Origin: Zygosaccharomyces rouxii
Taxonomy: Eukaryota; Ascomycota; Saccharomycetes; Saccharomycetales; Saccharomycetaceae
Assembly: GCF_000026365.1 (NCBI RefSeq)
Contig: NC_012994.1
Span: forward strand, 434,001-498,000
Reading direction: 5' to 3'
DNA length: 64,000 nucleotides
Shown: positions 20,640-30,882 of the stretch, one piece after another
Layout of the letters: each line of letters opens with the position of its first letter
How positions within the stretch are numbered: position 1 is the stretch's first letter
Notes under the pieces: generated by a model
What the model was told of the DNA's origin: nothing
The model's input: the letters and a program-made list of their open reading frames with translations, nothing else
Databases searched by the model: none
Program-made: the position numbers and the translations under genes

Positions 20640-22052
20640 TTAATCGGTGAAGGAAGCTAGGGAGCGGAAGATTTCGTACTTGGTTTCAAAGTCTTTCTCC
20701 TTGGTAGCAAAACTAGTTTGATACTCATTGATGAGGCCAACTTTTTCATTCTCGATATTTGAACTTAAAGTTTCTCGGATTCTTTTCACATAGCTATCTA
20801 ATAGAGACTGCCATATTGCCAATACTCTACTAAATCCCAAGACGATACCAAATGAAGCGAGGGCCCCCATGGAAAAAGAGGAGCATTCTCCCGAAACGAC
20901 ACCTAATGTAGCCACTAGTATCAATGGCAATTGCAAAAGTAAGAAATTTTGATAGACGATTTTGTTAATATCCTTGTGTAAAGAAGTAGCCCTATGATTA
21001 ATTTCCCCCGTATCGACAAGATTCTTGCTATCCATGTCATCGATTTGTAACTCACCCTTAAGTCTATTCAAAGAGTTCACCATTTGTAAGTTATGCAGAG
21101 GTCCGGTAATCATGTTTATAAGTTTTAACTGTAATTTACTTTCAGAATAGCCGTAAACTTTCCATATGGATAATTGATTTTTAACAAATTCTTGCAATTT
21201 GGGAAGTACGCTCGATTGCAACTCAGCATGTGCACTTTCACTCCATCTTTGAATCTTCATCGAGATCTCTCTTTTATCATTAACCAATTTTCTATGCTGA
21301 TCGTGTAAATTCTCTCTACGTGCGATGTTCTCCAATACGCTAGCTTGTAAATCTCGAAATATACCATCCACGTCTTGTAATTTACTCTCCAATTGTTTCT
21401 TTACACTAGCAAAATTCGATCTTTGCATTGCATCCAAATACCCGTCTACGGTTTTTTTATCGTTAATAAAATTACATGTAGCTCCAAGTGCCCACTGGGG
21501 ATCTAACTGGTTTTCAATTGGTAACGGCAATTCCCGTATATTCGGATTCAGCTTGAGATTAACTGTAGGCCAATCGTAAAGAGCGCTGGTATTCGTAACA
21601 TTTTGTTGTAGGTTGATATAAAAATGGCATCCATCATCATCCAGTAGATTCGTAGATTGAACCTCTAAAAACTCCACATCGTGCTTCTGCAAGAAAGGTG
21701 AGGGCACACTAAAAGTAGTCACATCCGCGCCTCCCAATTTTCCAGACTGCTTATCAAACACATTCCCATATTTTACCAGAACCGTCGAGGGTGAATTGTA
21801 CTGCAAGTACCTCTGTCTCCAAACATGGAACCAAGTCTGGTCAGGGGAGTAAACGTCAGCCAGCAGAGCACTCAAAAATGCGGATCCACCCTGTAAACCT
21901 CCATTGTTACTGGGCAACACCAGACCGCACCTTATTTTCTTAGAATTGTAACCTTGTAAAACTAGCGATAGCTTAGGCGGAAGCTTCTGGTAACACTGTG
22001 ATAACCGCACCCATTGACTACCAAATCTTCTAAAGACCAACTGAGGCCACAT
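20640..22052 (-). CDS. Probable mitochondrial membrane protein, Mmc1-like
   Basis: The 470-residue product starts with an arginine-rich, acid-poor leader (MWPQLVFRRFGSQWVRL) typical of mitochondrial import. A globular domain spans about 30-230, and a predicted coiled coil about 215-300 (EIDs such as RRENLHDQHRKLVNDKREI). Two adjacent hydrophobic segments follow near 365-410 (LLLQLPLILVATLGVVS and FSMGALASFGIVLGF) before a charged tail. This layout resembles fungal Mmc1 mitochondrial membrane proteins, which I propose with moderate confidence. No S. cerevisiae gene lies at this place between APM2 and OPI1. The frame opens at a TTG at 22055; the ATG at 22052 is used. Confidence 0.6.
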   Translation of the reverse strand: MWPQLVFRRFGSQWVRLSQCYQKLPPKLSLVLQGYNSKKIRCGLVLPSNNGGLQGGSAFLSALLADVYSPDQTWFHVWRQRYLQYNSPSTVLVKYGNVFDKQSGKLGGADVTTFSVPSPFLQKHDVEFLEVQSTNLLDDDGCHFYINLQQNVTNTSALYDWPTVNLKLNPNIRELPLPIENQLDPQWALGATCNFINDKKTVDGYLDAMQRSNFASVKKQLESKLQDVDGIFRDLQASVLENIARRENLHDQHRKLVNDKREISMKIQRWSESAHAELQSSVLPKLQEFVKNQLSIWKVYGYSESKLQLKLINMITGPLHNLQMVNSLNRLKGELQIDDMDSKNLVDTGEINHRATSLHKDINKIVYQNFLLLQLPLILVATLGVVSGECSSFSMGALASFGIVLGFSRVLAIWQSLLDSYVKRIRETLSSNIENEKVGLINEYQTSFATKEKDFETKYEIFRSLASFTD

Positions 22053-22480
22053 CAACCGTCTAAAGTCTCGAGGCCAGGGACTCTTACCGTCGTACTCGTT
22101 GAATTCTAATAATACTAATTATTTCATACGGAGAAAGTGACTAGAGATAGAACGTCTTACAAGAAGCACATGGTTTTAACGTTAAAGCCTATTAAAAAAA
22201 ATTTCACATTCCCATATGTAACCTACAAATATACTGATCCGATTTTTGTTATTTAAGAGAACGATCCACAGGTATTATTTGTTTGGTTGCAATCATATCA
22301 TCCAGTTTGGAATCGATTTCAGGGCCCTAAGCCAGTATATGTTAGCTTGTGTATGTCTGTGAGTGAGTCCGAGTGATTCATTAGTTCTTTATTTTTGGTA
22401 TCGAGATCATTCAGAACAGCATCTATCCTGTTACTGTAATTTTTGAGAGCTAGAGTCTGGTCCTTTGTACCGTTAATTGC
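22053..22480. promoter_or_regulatory. Divergent promoter between the Mmc1-like gene and OPI1
   Basis: The 428 bases hold both promoters. A CACATG core lies near 22166 (a weak match to the Ino2/Ino4 element), plus A-rich runs near 22193. Nothing else is recognised. Confidence 0.35.
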
Positions 22481-23740
22481 ATGGTAATGTCACTTACAGA
22501 ACACGCTGGACTGTCAGAAGAGGATGTGAGAGCAGCTGAAGTACTTGACGTTTTGAGAAATTCACATGGGTCACCACCATCACAGTCATTTGAACTGCGG
22601 GATCAAGAAATTCAAGACCATCAGGAGCACCAACAGGTTAAGCAGGATTTACAAGTACCCACCCTGTTGGACCGGGTTCGTAGGAACTCTATTATCAACA
22701 ACGTGGTTTCACTTTATGAGATGAATACCAGGAAAAGATCCGCTCCACCAAATGCAAATGTTGCAGGTGGTCTTGGATCTCTAGCCCCTGCCGTTGGTAG
22801 TAGTGGTAATAGTTTAGAAGATAGTAATGCATTAGAAGATGAAGCTGAAAATAGTAATGATGATGATGATGATGATTACTATGGCTATGAGGACGATGAA
22901 GATATACAAGCAGTTTCCAAGAGGCAAAAAATATCTGAGGCTATTGCCAAGAGTCGAGGAAATTTAAAGGAATACCAATTAAACATGTCTATTGGATCAA
23001 AGAAAAGATTAATTGCATGTCTGCATCTGTTAAAACTAGCCAATAAGCAATTGACCCAAAAAGTTGCTTATTTGCAAGAACAAGTTGAGTCTGAGAAATC
23101 AAATGAAGTTAGTGTGGATGACGGACTAGGAGAACGAGCACAGGAAGAAGAAGAAGATGATGACGATGACGATGACGACGAAGAATATTTTGATGCCTCT
23201 GAATCTATAGATGATGATAAGTCGACTGTTATCAAGATGGAGGTCGTGGGTACTGTAAAAAAAGTTTACTCGCTAATATCTAAATTTGCGGGAAATTCAT
23301 TACCTGAGCCTGCTAGAACCCAAGTTCGTCAGACTCTATTGAACCTTCCGACAAATTGGAGTTTAAGCGCTAACAATTCGTCGTCATCATCCCGCAGGGC
23401 TAAATCTCAAAGGAAGCCATTAACGACTAATGGTAAGGTTCTTATTTTAGCAGAAGAATCTCTGAGCGTTGTAAGGAACGTGATGAATGTCGTTGATAGC
23501 AGTTTGGGTAAAGCTGAAGAATGGGTCAAACAAAAGCAAGAATTAAAAGAGATTTTAAAGGAAAGGTTTATACAACAACAGTGGAAAAAACAAGTTAGAA
23601 ATCAATTAACAAAGGAAAAAGAAGAGGAAGAGAGATCCGGTGCTACAAATGCATCAAATGCTCAAATTGAGGCTGATGATGAAAATTACGAACAAGATGA
23701 GAATAAGGTGAAGGATGAGTTAAAAGTTAACGAATCATGA
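22481..23740 (+). CDS. OPI1: Phospholipid-biosynthesis repressor Opi1
   Basis: This is the orthologue of Opi1 (YHL020C), the repressor of INO1 and other Ino2/Ino4 targets that is held at the ER by phosphatidic acid and Scs2 when inositol is low. An N-terminal Sin3-interaction-like helix (SEEDVRAAEVLDVL) is present. The basic PA-binding segment with KRQK lies at about 146-170 and a leucine zipper at about 177-205. The FFAT motif EYFDASE lies at 235-241 within an acidic tract; Tyr replaces Phe at its second position. The activator-interaction domain (KVLILAEESLSVVRNVMNVV) is near the C terminus. A second in-frame ATG at codon 3 is an equally possible start. The polyglutamine tract of S. cerevisiae Opi1 is absent. 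Confidence 0.96.
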   Translation: MVMSLTEHAGLSEEDVRAAEVLDVLRNSHGSPPSQSFELRDQEIQDHQEHQQVKQDLQVPTLLDRVRRNSIINNVVSLYEMNTRKRSAPPNANVAGGLGSLAPAVGSSGNSLEDSNALEDEAENSNDDDDDDYYGYEDDEDIQAVSKRQKISEAIAKSRGNLKEYQLNMSIGSKKRLIACLHLLKLANKQLTQKVAYLQEQVESEKSNEVSVDDGLGERAQEEEEDDDDDDDDEEYFDASESIDDDKSTVIKMEVVGTVKKVYSLISKFAGNSLPEPARTQVRQTLLNLPTNWSLSANNSSSSSRRAKSQRKPLTTNGKVLILAEESLSVVRNVMNVVDSSLGKAEEWVKQKQELKEILKERFIQQQWKKQVRNQLTKEKEEEERSGATNASNAQIEADDENYEQDENKVKDELKVNES

Positions 23741-23870
23741 TAGTACGAATTATTATTATTATTTATTTTTGTTATTATTCAAATTCACGTTTATTTTTCG
23801 TATGCAAGCTTGATCTACACATTACATATATATGCACAAAATGTATCATCATCTGGAACGCAACATAAAC

Positions 23871-24569
23871 TCAATTTTGCAATGCCCTCAACCTTTCCTT
23901 CATATCATTTAGCATGTTATCAGCCTCTTCGTCAATTTGATTTTCAGGTATTTCTCGTTCTTGTTCTTCTTGTTTAGTAGAATCCGTTGTTGTTGGTAAT
24001 TCTGTTTGGGGTGCATTATCCACTTTATCAAACTTATTACTTGTATATTGTTCCACGATTTTATTAACTTCTTCATCGATTTCTTCATCCATCTCTCCAT
24101 CACCTTCTTGTTGTACAACCTCCGTTGTATCATCAACCATTTCACTTATTATACCTGCCTTCATCAATTCTTTCTCTAATTCAACCATTGTACTTTGTAA
24201 TTGCGGTAATTTAACCAACGAATTAACTTCTCTCATTAAACCTGCACTATCGGCCATTTGATTAGATAAGATCCTCATTCTAAATGCTTCTTCGATTTTC
24301 ATTCCCACAGAATCTAGTTGTGCCTTGGATGTATACATCCTATCGTACTGTTTATTAATTTGGTACAACTCTCGAGCATAAAGCTTAACAGTTTTAACAT
24401 CATTTTTCTTGGCAGATTTCTTAATTAATTGTTGTGTCTTTGTTTGTAGGATCGATAGATCTCGAAGTGACTTATCTATACTTCTACCATTTCTTCTCAA
24501 TGTCATCTTGATCTTACGATTTTGCTCCTTGGGATCAGGTCCCCATATTGCCTTTCTAACGTAATCCAT
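23871..24569 (-). CDS. VPS24: ESCRT-III subunit Vps24
   Basis: The 232-residue Snf7-family protein is nearly the same length as S. cerevisiae Vps24 (YKL041W, 224) and matches it closely along the whole sequence, including the N-terminal KAIWGPDPKEQ and the C-terminal MIM segment MLNDMKERLRALQN. Vps24 caps Snf7 filaments and recruits Vps2 and Vps4 in multivesicular-body sorting. A basic N-terminal half (helices 1-2) is followed by an acidic C-terminal half. The open frame starts at a TTG at 24578, but MDYVRKAIWG at 24569 is the conserved start. Confidence 0.97.
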   Translation of the reverse strand: MDYVRKAIWGPDPKEQNRKIKMTLRRNGRSIDKSLRDLSILQTKTQQLIKKSAKKNDVKTVKLYARELYQINKQYDRMYTSKAQLDSVGMKIEEAFRMRILSNQMADSAGLMREVNSLVKLPQLQSTMVELEKELMKAGIISEMVDDTTEVVQQEGDGEMDEEIDEEVNKIVEQYTSNKFDKVDNAPQTELPTTTDSTKQEEQEREIPENQIDEEADNMLNDMKERLRALQN

Positions 24570-25337
24570 TAGATTCAATCAGGAAATTAGTGAGTAGGAA
24601 ATTTGATAAACAAATAATCTTGAGAAGGGCTCGCTTCTCTATGTATGTCCTCTAATCTTGTAGAACTTCACCTTGTCTTCCCCTACCTTTTCCTTCCTTT
24701 ACTCGATAGTGAAGGAAATAAACGTGTGATGACGTTTATACTGTCTGTATCCTTCTGATATAAACCATTATCCATAATAAGTTATCCGATGTAGTGTAAC
24801 GGCTATCACATCACGCTTTCACCGTGGAGACCGGGGTTCGACTCCCCGTATCGGAATTCTTTTTGTCTTTTTATTCCAAATACCTTGTAATTATTTTTCT
24901 TCTTCAAAACCTGTGAGATGCATTTTTTTTTTTTTTTTTATCTTGCGTTCGAAACTAAGAAGTGGTATTTTGAAACCCACGCAATTTTCTTTCTCGTTCC
25001 CGCGTTCGGCAGATCTTCGATGTTCACTGTTGAAAAATTTTTAGACATAGTGTTCGAACTGGTTAGTATTCAGAGGAATTGGCGTCGTTCATACCTCGAT
25101 TGGAACGTTAACTACTACTAGTTATCACATACATTCATTTGAATTGCCGCACTTAGGCAAAAAATTATCTTTTCCCTGTTGTTTTTGTCCAAGTTCTTCA
25201 CTTAGGGAAGTAGAAAATTAGAAGGATTTTAAAGGTTGTTCATCCAATAGATCAATCAATATATGGTCCTTGTGTGATAAAGAATATCGATTGATAACGA
25301 TTACGAAAGACAAACCAGAATTATTATTATAGATACC
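24570..25337. other. Divergent region between VPS24 and CLU1, containing a tRNA gene
   Basis: Besides the tRNA-Glu gene at 24785-24856 it holds the VPS24 and CLU1 promoters and a 17-base T run at 24923-24939. That run lies about 65 bases past the tRNA; shorter T runs directly after the tRNA are the likely Pol III stop. I see no transposon LTR. Confidence 0.45.
24785..24856 (+). tRNA. tRNA-Glu (anticodon UUC)
   Basis: The 72 bases fold as a complete cloverleaf: acceptor TCCGATG/TATCGGA with one G-U pair, D arm, anticodon loop with TTC, and T arm with the B box GGTTCGACTC. It differs by only a base or two from the S. cerevisiae tRNA-Glu(UUC) sequence. There is no intron. The first 3' T run follows within 15 bases. 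Confidence 0.97.
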
Positions 25338-28300
25338 ATGTCTGCTGATGAAAAGGGAGCAACTAATGCTACCAATTCTGAAATAAAGTTATTGATTAAA
25401 CTTCCATTCAAAAGCGGTCCTACAGCACATTCTAAGAAGACTCAAGTTAACCAGGAGAATGAATTGCAATTACTTTTCACCAGAGAGGGCAAAATTCAAA
25501 ATGTTATTGATGTTTTAGGCGTTGTTTATACTACGAAATTTTTGACCAATATAGATCTGGAAGCTAATGGTAGAGTTCTTAGCCCATTGGAAAACCTTTC
25601 AGATGTGGTCGGTAATGATGAAGCTGAAACCTTCAAATTAAAGTTGTTGTACAAGCCTTATAATGCAAGAGAAGTCTTGAAGCATCTTTTAGCAACCCGT
25701 GAATACTTGGGATTTACTCCAGAGACAACAGATGGATTATCAGATTTTGCTGTTTCAGTAGGCTCCAAATTCCCTGAAATTCCATTCAAAGAGATTAAAC
25801 AGAGGACTGAATCTGAGCATAAAGATGAAAAGAATGAGGGGAAAAAGGAAAACGTCGAACCAGAAATTTCCGCGGAGGAAAAGCAAGAATTCGTCAAGCT
25901 TGTTCATGAGATATTTGAAGAGTTTAATTCTGAGCCCAACAAAAATTCCTATTTTACCGGAAACAGTATTATTACCCCATGCCTTCGTTCGCTTTATTTG
26001 TCGCATTATAATCCTGTCCCAGCCTTCTATAGGGCTAGAGGCCATCTAATGTATTTGAAAGCGGTTACTTTAGAAGGTGAAGTTTTCCACATTACAGCGG
26101 TTCCATCCGGGTTCTATCTGAATAAGTCCTCCGAAACAAAATTTGATCCTTTCCCTAGAGAAGCAGAAAATGACGATCATTATGTTAAACCATCGCTTCA
26201 TCAATTGATAGGTATGCATTCTAAAAAATTCTTTTCTCACATTGAAAATTTTGAAAAGAAGATTAGTAAATTGGATTCTGCTGCATATTTGAAGCCAACA
26301 ACTACATTTTTACATAAGCCATGGTTAATCTCTTCCCTACCTGTTGAGACTGGTGATTATTTGCGTTTACAGGAAAATTCATACAATTTCGATACTGAGA
26401 GAAATTTCAATGATGAATTTCAAGCAGTTAGAGAATTGGCATCAGATTCTTTGCATGAACGTGTTGAAGCTGAGAGATTATTGATTAGAATAAGCCATGA
26501 ATTCTCTGCTGCTGCTTCAAAAACTGCCATGTCTATCTTACATGGTGATTTGGTCGCTATGAACCCTGAGAGTCCATTGGAGGAACAAATCTTCCTAAAG
26601 GATAACATTTTCTATTCATTTGTCACTGATGTTAGCGGCAATTTTACCGGAAAAGGTGGAGATGCTGCTGCCTTCGCTGCAGCAAACCAAGATCTAAGAA
26701 CTACCAACTTGTTGAATCGTTTGAATCTGAGGGATGTGCGTTATTTGCTCGCCACTATTGTTGACTTCGCTGGTAAAAGAATTCTAGCACAAACTCCAGT
26801 TCCAGGTCTTTTGAATACTATGGGCACACGTATAGTTGAAGATCCAGAAACCGGTAAGGAAGTTATTGAAGATCTACCTAACGAAGTGGTTGTCAACTAT
26901 GGATATGATGAAGCTGAAGGTAAAGTTGTATCTAATGAAGAATTTGACGAATCTGTGAGAAAGGAGTTTAGTAGAACTTTCCATCTAAAGACTCATGAGG
27001 TCGATGGTGCTCAAGTGTCTTTTTCATCACAATCAAAGGGTATTATCGGTTTTGACAAGAGAAAATACATCTTAGATTTGGCCAACACTTACCCCTTGGA
27101 CATCAACTTTGTCAGAGCTAATTTCGATAGTGTAGAAGAATCCAAACGCTACCCTCATAGACAAACTCTATTGCGTCCAGAATTAATTGAAAAATGGTGG
27201 CAAGAAAAATTGACTAAAGCTGGTGTTGAATATAAAGAAGCTTATGAAAGGAACATGTTTTCATACAACCCAGATGCCTACCAAATTCCAGGAATTGAAG
27301 ATCCCGTGATAGACGAGATTTCTGATTATTTGGAGAAAACTGTTTTACAAAGTGTGGTTGAAGACTATGCCTCTACCAATGCCATGGCTCCCTATGATGG
27401 TGCCCATGTCGTGGACAACTTGCATATCAACGGTATTAACGTTCGTTACTTGGGTAAATTGATTGAATTGGCGAAGAACACCTTGTCCCAACAGACCGCT
27501 GATTACGAGAATAATTTGGTTAAAATCCAAGAGGGCAACAAGGATCATCAAGAGTGGGAAAAAGGTTATTTGATCAAGATCGAAAAAATGCTGAAGGAAA
27601 GACAAGAAAAGATTAACAAATATATTGAAGCAAACAAAGAAGTTCCTAAGGAATTGACTGGAGAATTGAAATTGAACGATGAGGAAATTCGTAAGCCAAC
27701 TAAGGAGACGCCAGCAATTATTGCTAAGGATTATCTATTGCCTTTGATATCAGCAGCTGAATCAGAAATTGTTGCACGTTCTTTGAAACATGTTCTACGT
27801 AGCTACAGTAAGCCCCTACCTGTCGCTCTGCTACCTTCTTTTGTTGCGTATGTTTTCAACCTGTTCTTTGGTGTAGAATATAATGATAAACCAGTTCCAG
27901 AGGAAGTAGATGAATTTTACCCAGTCAAGAATTACGAGTTCTCTAAATTGACTCGCGCCTCTCTATTGGAAGCGATTGAGGAACAGGCCTATCTACGTTT
28001 CCGTTATGAGCTGCCTGGTAATTGGTTTGAAGCACATACTAAGGTTCCTTTTGCTTTGATCAGATCTGTCTGTTACGGATTTGGTATTCAACTAATCAAC
28101 AAGGAATATTTCTTCAACAAAGAACAGTTCAGCGCCTATCAGAATAGTTTAGATAAGAAGATGAGAAACAAGGTTGTGGCTCCTAAGTACACCTTTTCAT
28201 CATCTGATTTGCTCGTCATCCCTCGCGTTAAGACCACCAATTATGGCTCAAGCGTTGGTGACGAATTGTGGGCCGAAGGTGCCGCAGTATTGGATAAGGA

Positions 28301-29159
28301 TCAAGGTCTCGCCTTGACCTTCCTATCCCAGGCTATTGCTGTCAAAGAAGATGTATCTACAGCTTTGGACCGCTCCGTGGCAGAAAAGTACTTGGCCTTG
28401 TCAACCATCTACAGTAGCGTTGGGTTAGTACCAGAAGCTGTTGCCTTTGCTCGTAAGGCTTCTGTCATTTATGAAAGGGTTACCGGTTTGGATTCCTTTG
28501 AGTTATTGCGTTCTTTGAGCAACTTGGCTTTGATGGAGTACTCTAACCGCAGTCCATACAATGCTGCCTTGGTATACAAGAGGATCATGGAAATTGTCAA
28601 ACCGTTCGATTTAACCAGCAAACACCATCCAGTTATCATTAGTGCTTTGAACTATTTGGAGGAATTTGCTGTAACTTTGAAAGATTCTAGATTGGCAATT
28701 GAGATTTTGAACAAACTTTGTACATTGGTTGCCAAGTTGGATGGTGAAAACTCGTTGGCTTCTGGTTATCTAGAATCACGTATCGGTAACTTATACGCTA
28801 CCTTGGACGATATGCCCCATGCTTTGGATCATATCGCCCGCACCAACGGCATCTTCATCAAGGAGTTGGGTCTTAACCATGAAGTTACCGCCCAGGCAAG
28901 ACAATGGACTGAGGGGTTAACCAATTTGATTAAGAATAACCAATTCAAGCAAAAGGTCTTAGAACAGAAAGCTAGAGCCAACAATGGTGCTACTCCTCAA
29001 AACCGTAAGAATGTAGACGAAAAACAAGTGCAACCTAACCCAGGATTGGCTAACAAATCTGTGGATGAACTCTTGAATTTCATCGAAGGTTCTGAAGGCG
29101 CTGATACTAAGCAATCCAAGAATAAAAAGAAGAGTAAGGGCAAAGGTGGTAAGAAATAA
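25338..29159 (+). CDS. CLU1: Clustered-mitochondria protein Clu1/Tif31
   Basis: The 1273-residue orthologue of Clu1 (YMR012W, 1277) binds mRNAs for mitochondrial proteins, associates with eIF3 and affects mitochondrial distribution. The N-terminal CLU_N ubiquitin-like domain is followed by the Clu domain (about 330-600, including DVRYLLATIVDFAGKRILAQTPVPG). A TPR-containing C-terminal region spans about 970-1180. It ends in a lysine-rich tail (KNKKKSKGKGGKK). Codon bias is fairly strong, indicating good expression. Confidence 0.97.
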   Translation: MSADEKGATNATNSEIKLLIKLPFKSGPTAHSKKTQVNQENELQLLFTREGKIQNVIDVLGVVYTTKFLTNIDLEANGRVLSPLENLSDVVGNDEAETFKLKLLYKPYNAREVLKHLLATREYLGFTPETTDGLSDFAVSVGSKFPEIPFKEIKQRTESEHKDEKNEGKKENVEPEISAEEKQEFVKLVHEIFEEFNSEPNKNSYFTGNSIITPCLRSLYLSHYNPVPAFYRARGHLMYLKAVTLEGEVFHITAVPSGFYLNKSSETKFDPFPREAENDDHYVKPSLHQLIGMHSKKFFSHIENFEKKISKLDSAAYLKPTTTFLHKPWLISSLPVETGDYLRLQENSYNFDTERNFNDEFQAVRELASDSLHERVEAERLLIRISHEFSAAASKTAMSILHGDLVAMNPESPLEEQIFLKDNIFYSFVTDVSGNFTGKGGDAAAFAAANQDLRTTNLLNRLNLRDVRYLLATIVDFAGKRILAQTPVPGLLNTMGTRIVEDPETGKEVIEDLPNEVVVNYGYDEAEGKVVSNEEFDESVRKEFSRTFHLKTHEVDGAQVSFSSQSKGIIGFDKRKYILDLANTYPLDINFVRANFDSVEESKRYPHRQTLLRPELIEKWWQEKLTKAGVEYKEAYERNMFSYNPDAYQIPGIEDPVIDEISDYLEKTVLQSVVEDYASTNAMAPYDGAHVVDNLHINGINVRYLGKLIELAKNTLSQQTADYENNLVKIQEGNKDHQEWEKGYLIKIEKMLKERQEKINKYIEANKEVPKELTGELKLNDEEIRKPTKETPAIIAKDYLLPLISAAESEIVARSLKHVLRSYSKPLPVALLPSFVAYVFNLFFGVEYNDKPVPEEVDEFYPVKNYEFSKLTRASLLEAIEEQAYLRFRYELPGNWFEAHTKVPFALIRSVCYGFGIQLINKEYFFNKEQFSAYQNSLDKKMRNKVVAPKYTFSSSDLLVIPRVKTTNYGSSVGDELWAEGAAVLDKDQGLALTFLSQAIAVKEDVSTALDRSVAEKYLALSTIYSSVGLVPEAVAFARKASVIYERVTGLDSFELLRSLSNLALMEYSNRSPYNAALVYKRIMEIVKPFDLTSKHHPVIISALNYLEEFAVTLKDSRLAIEILNKLCTLVAKLDGENSLASGYLESRIGNLYATLDDMPHALDHIARTNGIFIKELGLNHEVTAQARQWTEGLTNLIKNNQFKQKVLEQKARANNGATPQNRKNVDEKQVQPNPGLANKSVDELLNFIEGSEGADTKQSKNKKKSKGKGGKK

Positions 29160-29340
29160 TAGTCCTCATTTTTTATTTTTTTTTTTTTTTGTTTATCTTA
29201 TTTCGTCATTTAATGTAGTAATGATATTCTCTGTAAATAACATTCCTCACATGTTAATATAGTACCACAATTGCTTGTATCCAAACATTATTTCGGAAAA
29301 CGAAATGAAAACTTAAAATCTATCTACTTAATCTATTTCA

Positions 29341-30882
29341 CTAGCTTAATACTTGTTCTGCTACTAGCATAAAGGCAGGAATTAGAATATTGTCATTCAA
29401 AAAACTATTTCCTTCTAACACTCCGCTCAAACCACAGATGAGGATTAAGTTTAGAGAAGAAATTCCTTTGAAATAACCCAAGTATTGTTTAAAAATTAAT
29501 GAGACGAAGGATGTACCGGCAATGAAGGCACCAGTACCTTCTATAGTCTTACCTGTTCCTGGCCAACTTGTTTTACCCCATTTGCCACCTACTATGGAGG
29601 CTAGGGAATCACCTACACCTAACCCGATTAATCCTACGGGTGAATCGCTAATCAGCAGAGGAGTTGCGATACCTATAATCAAATAAATGTATGAAATAAT
29701 TAGGGGACCCTTATCATCTCTGAAATCAGCAAAAGATCTTAGTCTGGAATCTAAAAATTCACCAAATGGTTCTAATTTCAAATATCTCAAGTATTCCACA
29801 CATAAAAACAATACAATCGTACCTGACAAAGAAATTTTAACGAATTCAGGGTCTAGTCGAAAAGGATGAGAAATGAGCACAAGAATCAAAAAGTGCCAAA
29901 CTTTCCTAGATGTATTCAGAGTGAAACTTGATTTGAAAGTCAAAATGTTGGGGATTAGGAAAAGTAATGAACCTAACCAAGTGAATAAGATAGTCTGGCG
30001 CAATTTGGAAACGGCAATGTAATTGATTAACCAACCCAAGGGATCATTATCGTCAATTACTAACAATTTCTCAACACCAAGTGGGAATCCAACGAGGAAA
30101 ACACTGAACAAAATCATTGACCTGATAACACCATTGGACATATCGCGAGTGAGGAAGGAAATTGCCGAATTTACCATGACAACGATGACAAACGCGGTTA
30201 AAGTCTTCTTCAGGACTAGGAAGTATAATGATTGGGAAGTGTTCAAGTACAAAACATTGGTCAAAAGTATACTGAACAAATTGCAATCGATTTTATCTAA
30301 ACTTTTCAAACAGCTAACTTTGGCCAAAGTTCGATAAATGAAATAATTGATGGGAACCGCTCCCAAATATCCATATTTCTCTTCAATGGTAGTATCGACA
30401 GTATGGAAGGCAATAAATATCATCTGCATTGGTATTCCGTAGAATGGCGACATTTGTAGGCAATTCGTTACGAGTGCAATATTAGCTGCGGCATTCTGTT
30501 GATCAAATAAAAGTGACATCATAAAAGGTATGAAAATGAGATAAATGGTGTTAAACTCCGGTAATACACTGGAATTACCTTTACTTGACTTAAAACTTGA
30601 GTAAATCCCGACAAATACTGCTGCAGCAGCTATTAATCCCATTTGCATTATCTCCATGTGCTCAAAATCCATATTGTAATACTTGTCATATGAAAGATGC
30701 GTAATGAGGCCAAGAATACCTATCTGCAATATCCTCTCAGGCTTTAAAGTAGCATCTATAAACGAATATTCTCCCTCATCCTTCTTATTTTCGGTTATGG
30801 TGGAATCTTTGTTCTGCCTTTGAGTAACCTGTTCTCCAGCAGCGCTGTTGGATGACGCCGTAGAAGCCCCTAATCTGCTCAT
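29341..30882 (-). CDS. SEC59: Dolichol kinase Sec59
   Basis: The 513-residue ER polytopic enzyme uses CTP to make dolichyl phosphate for N-glycosylation, O-mannosylation and GPI anchors. About a dozen hydrophobic segments span residues 45-510. The CTP-binding region GLGVGDSLASIVGGKWGK followed by GTGKTIEG lies near 420-450. It is the orthologue of YMR013C (519). The N-terminal 40 residues are polar and cytosolic. Its start faces the snoRNA array in the gap to BUD22, exactly as on S. cerevisiae chromosome XIII. Confidence 0.95.
   Translation of the reverse strand: MSRLGASTASSNSAAGEQVTQRQNKDSTITENKKDEGEYSFIDATLKPERILQIGILGLITHLSYDKYYNMDFEHMEIMQMGLIAAAAVFVGIYSSFKSSKGNSSVLPEFNTIYLIFIPFMMSLLFDQQNAAANIALVTNCLQMSPFYGIPMQMIFIAFHTVDTTIEEKYGYLGAVPINYFIYRTLAKVSCLKSLDKIDCNLFSILLTNVLYLNTSQSLYFLVLKKTLTAFVIVVMVNSAISFLTRDMSNGVIRSMILFSVFLVGFPLGVEKLLVIDDNDPLGWLINYIAVSKLRQTILFTWLGSLLFLIPNILTFKSSFTLNTSRKVWHFLILVLISHPFRLDPEFVKISLSGTIVLFLCVEYLRYLKLEPFGEFLDSRLRSFADFRDDKGPLIISYIYLIIGIATPLLISDSPVGLIGLGVGDSLASIVGGKWGKTSWPGTGKTIEGTGAFIAGTSFVSLIFKQYLGYFKGISSLNLILICGLSGVLEGNSFLNDNILIPAFMLVAEQVLS

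Noticed and set aside
24923..24939. T17 run as the tRNA-Glu terminator
   Set aside because: It lies about 65 bases past the tRNA; shorter T runs within 15 bases of the 3' end are sufficient.
29285..29310. CDEIII-like TTTCCGAAA (minus strand) between CLU1 and SEC59
   Set aside because: The matching CDEII and CDEI would have to lie inside the SEC59 coding region, which is not AT-rich enough and is intact.
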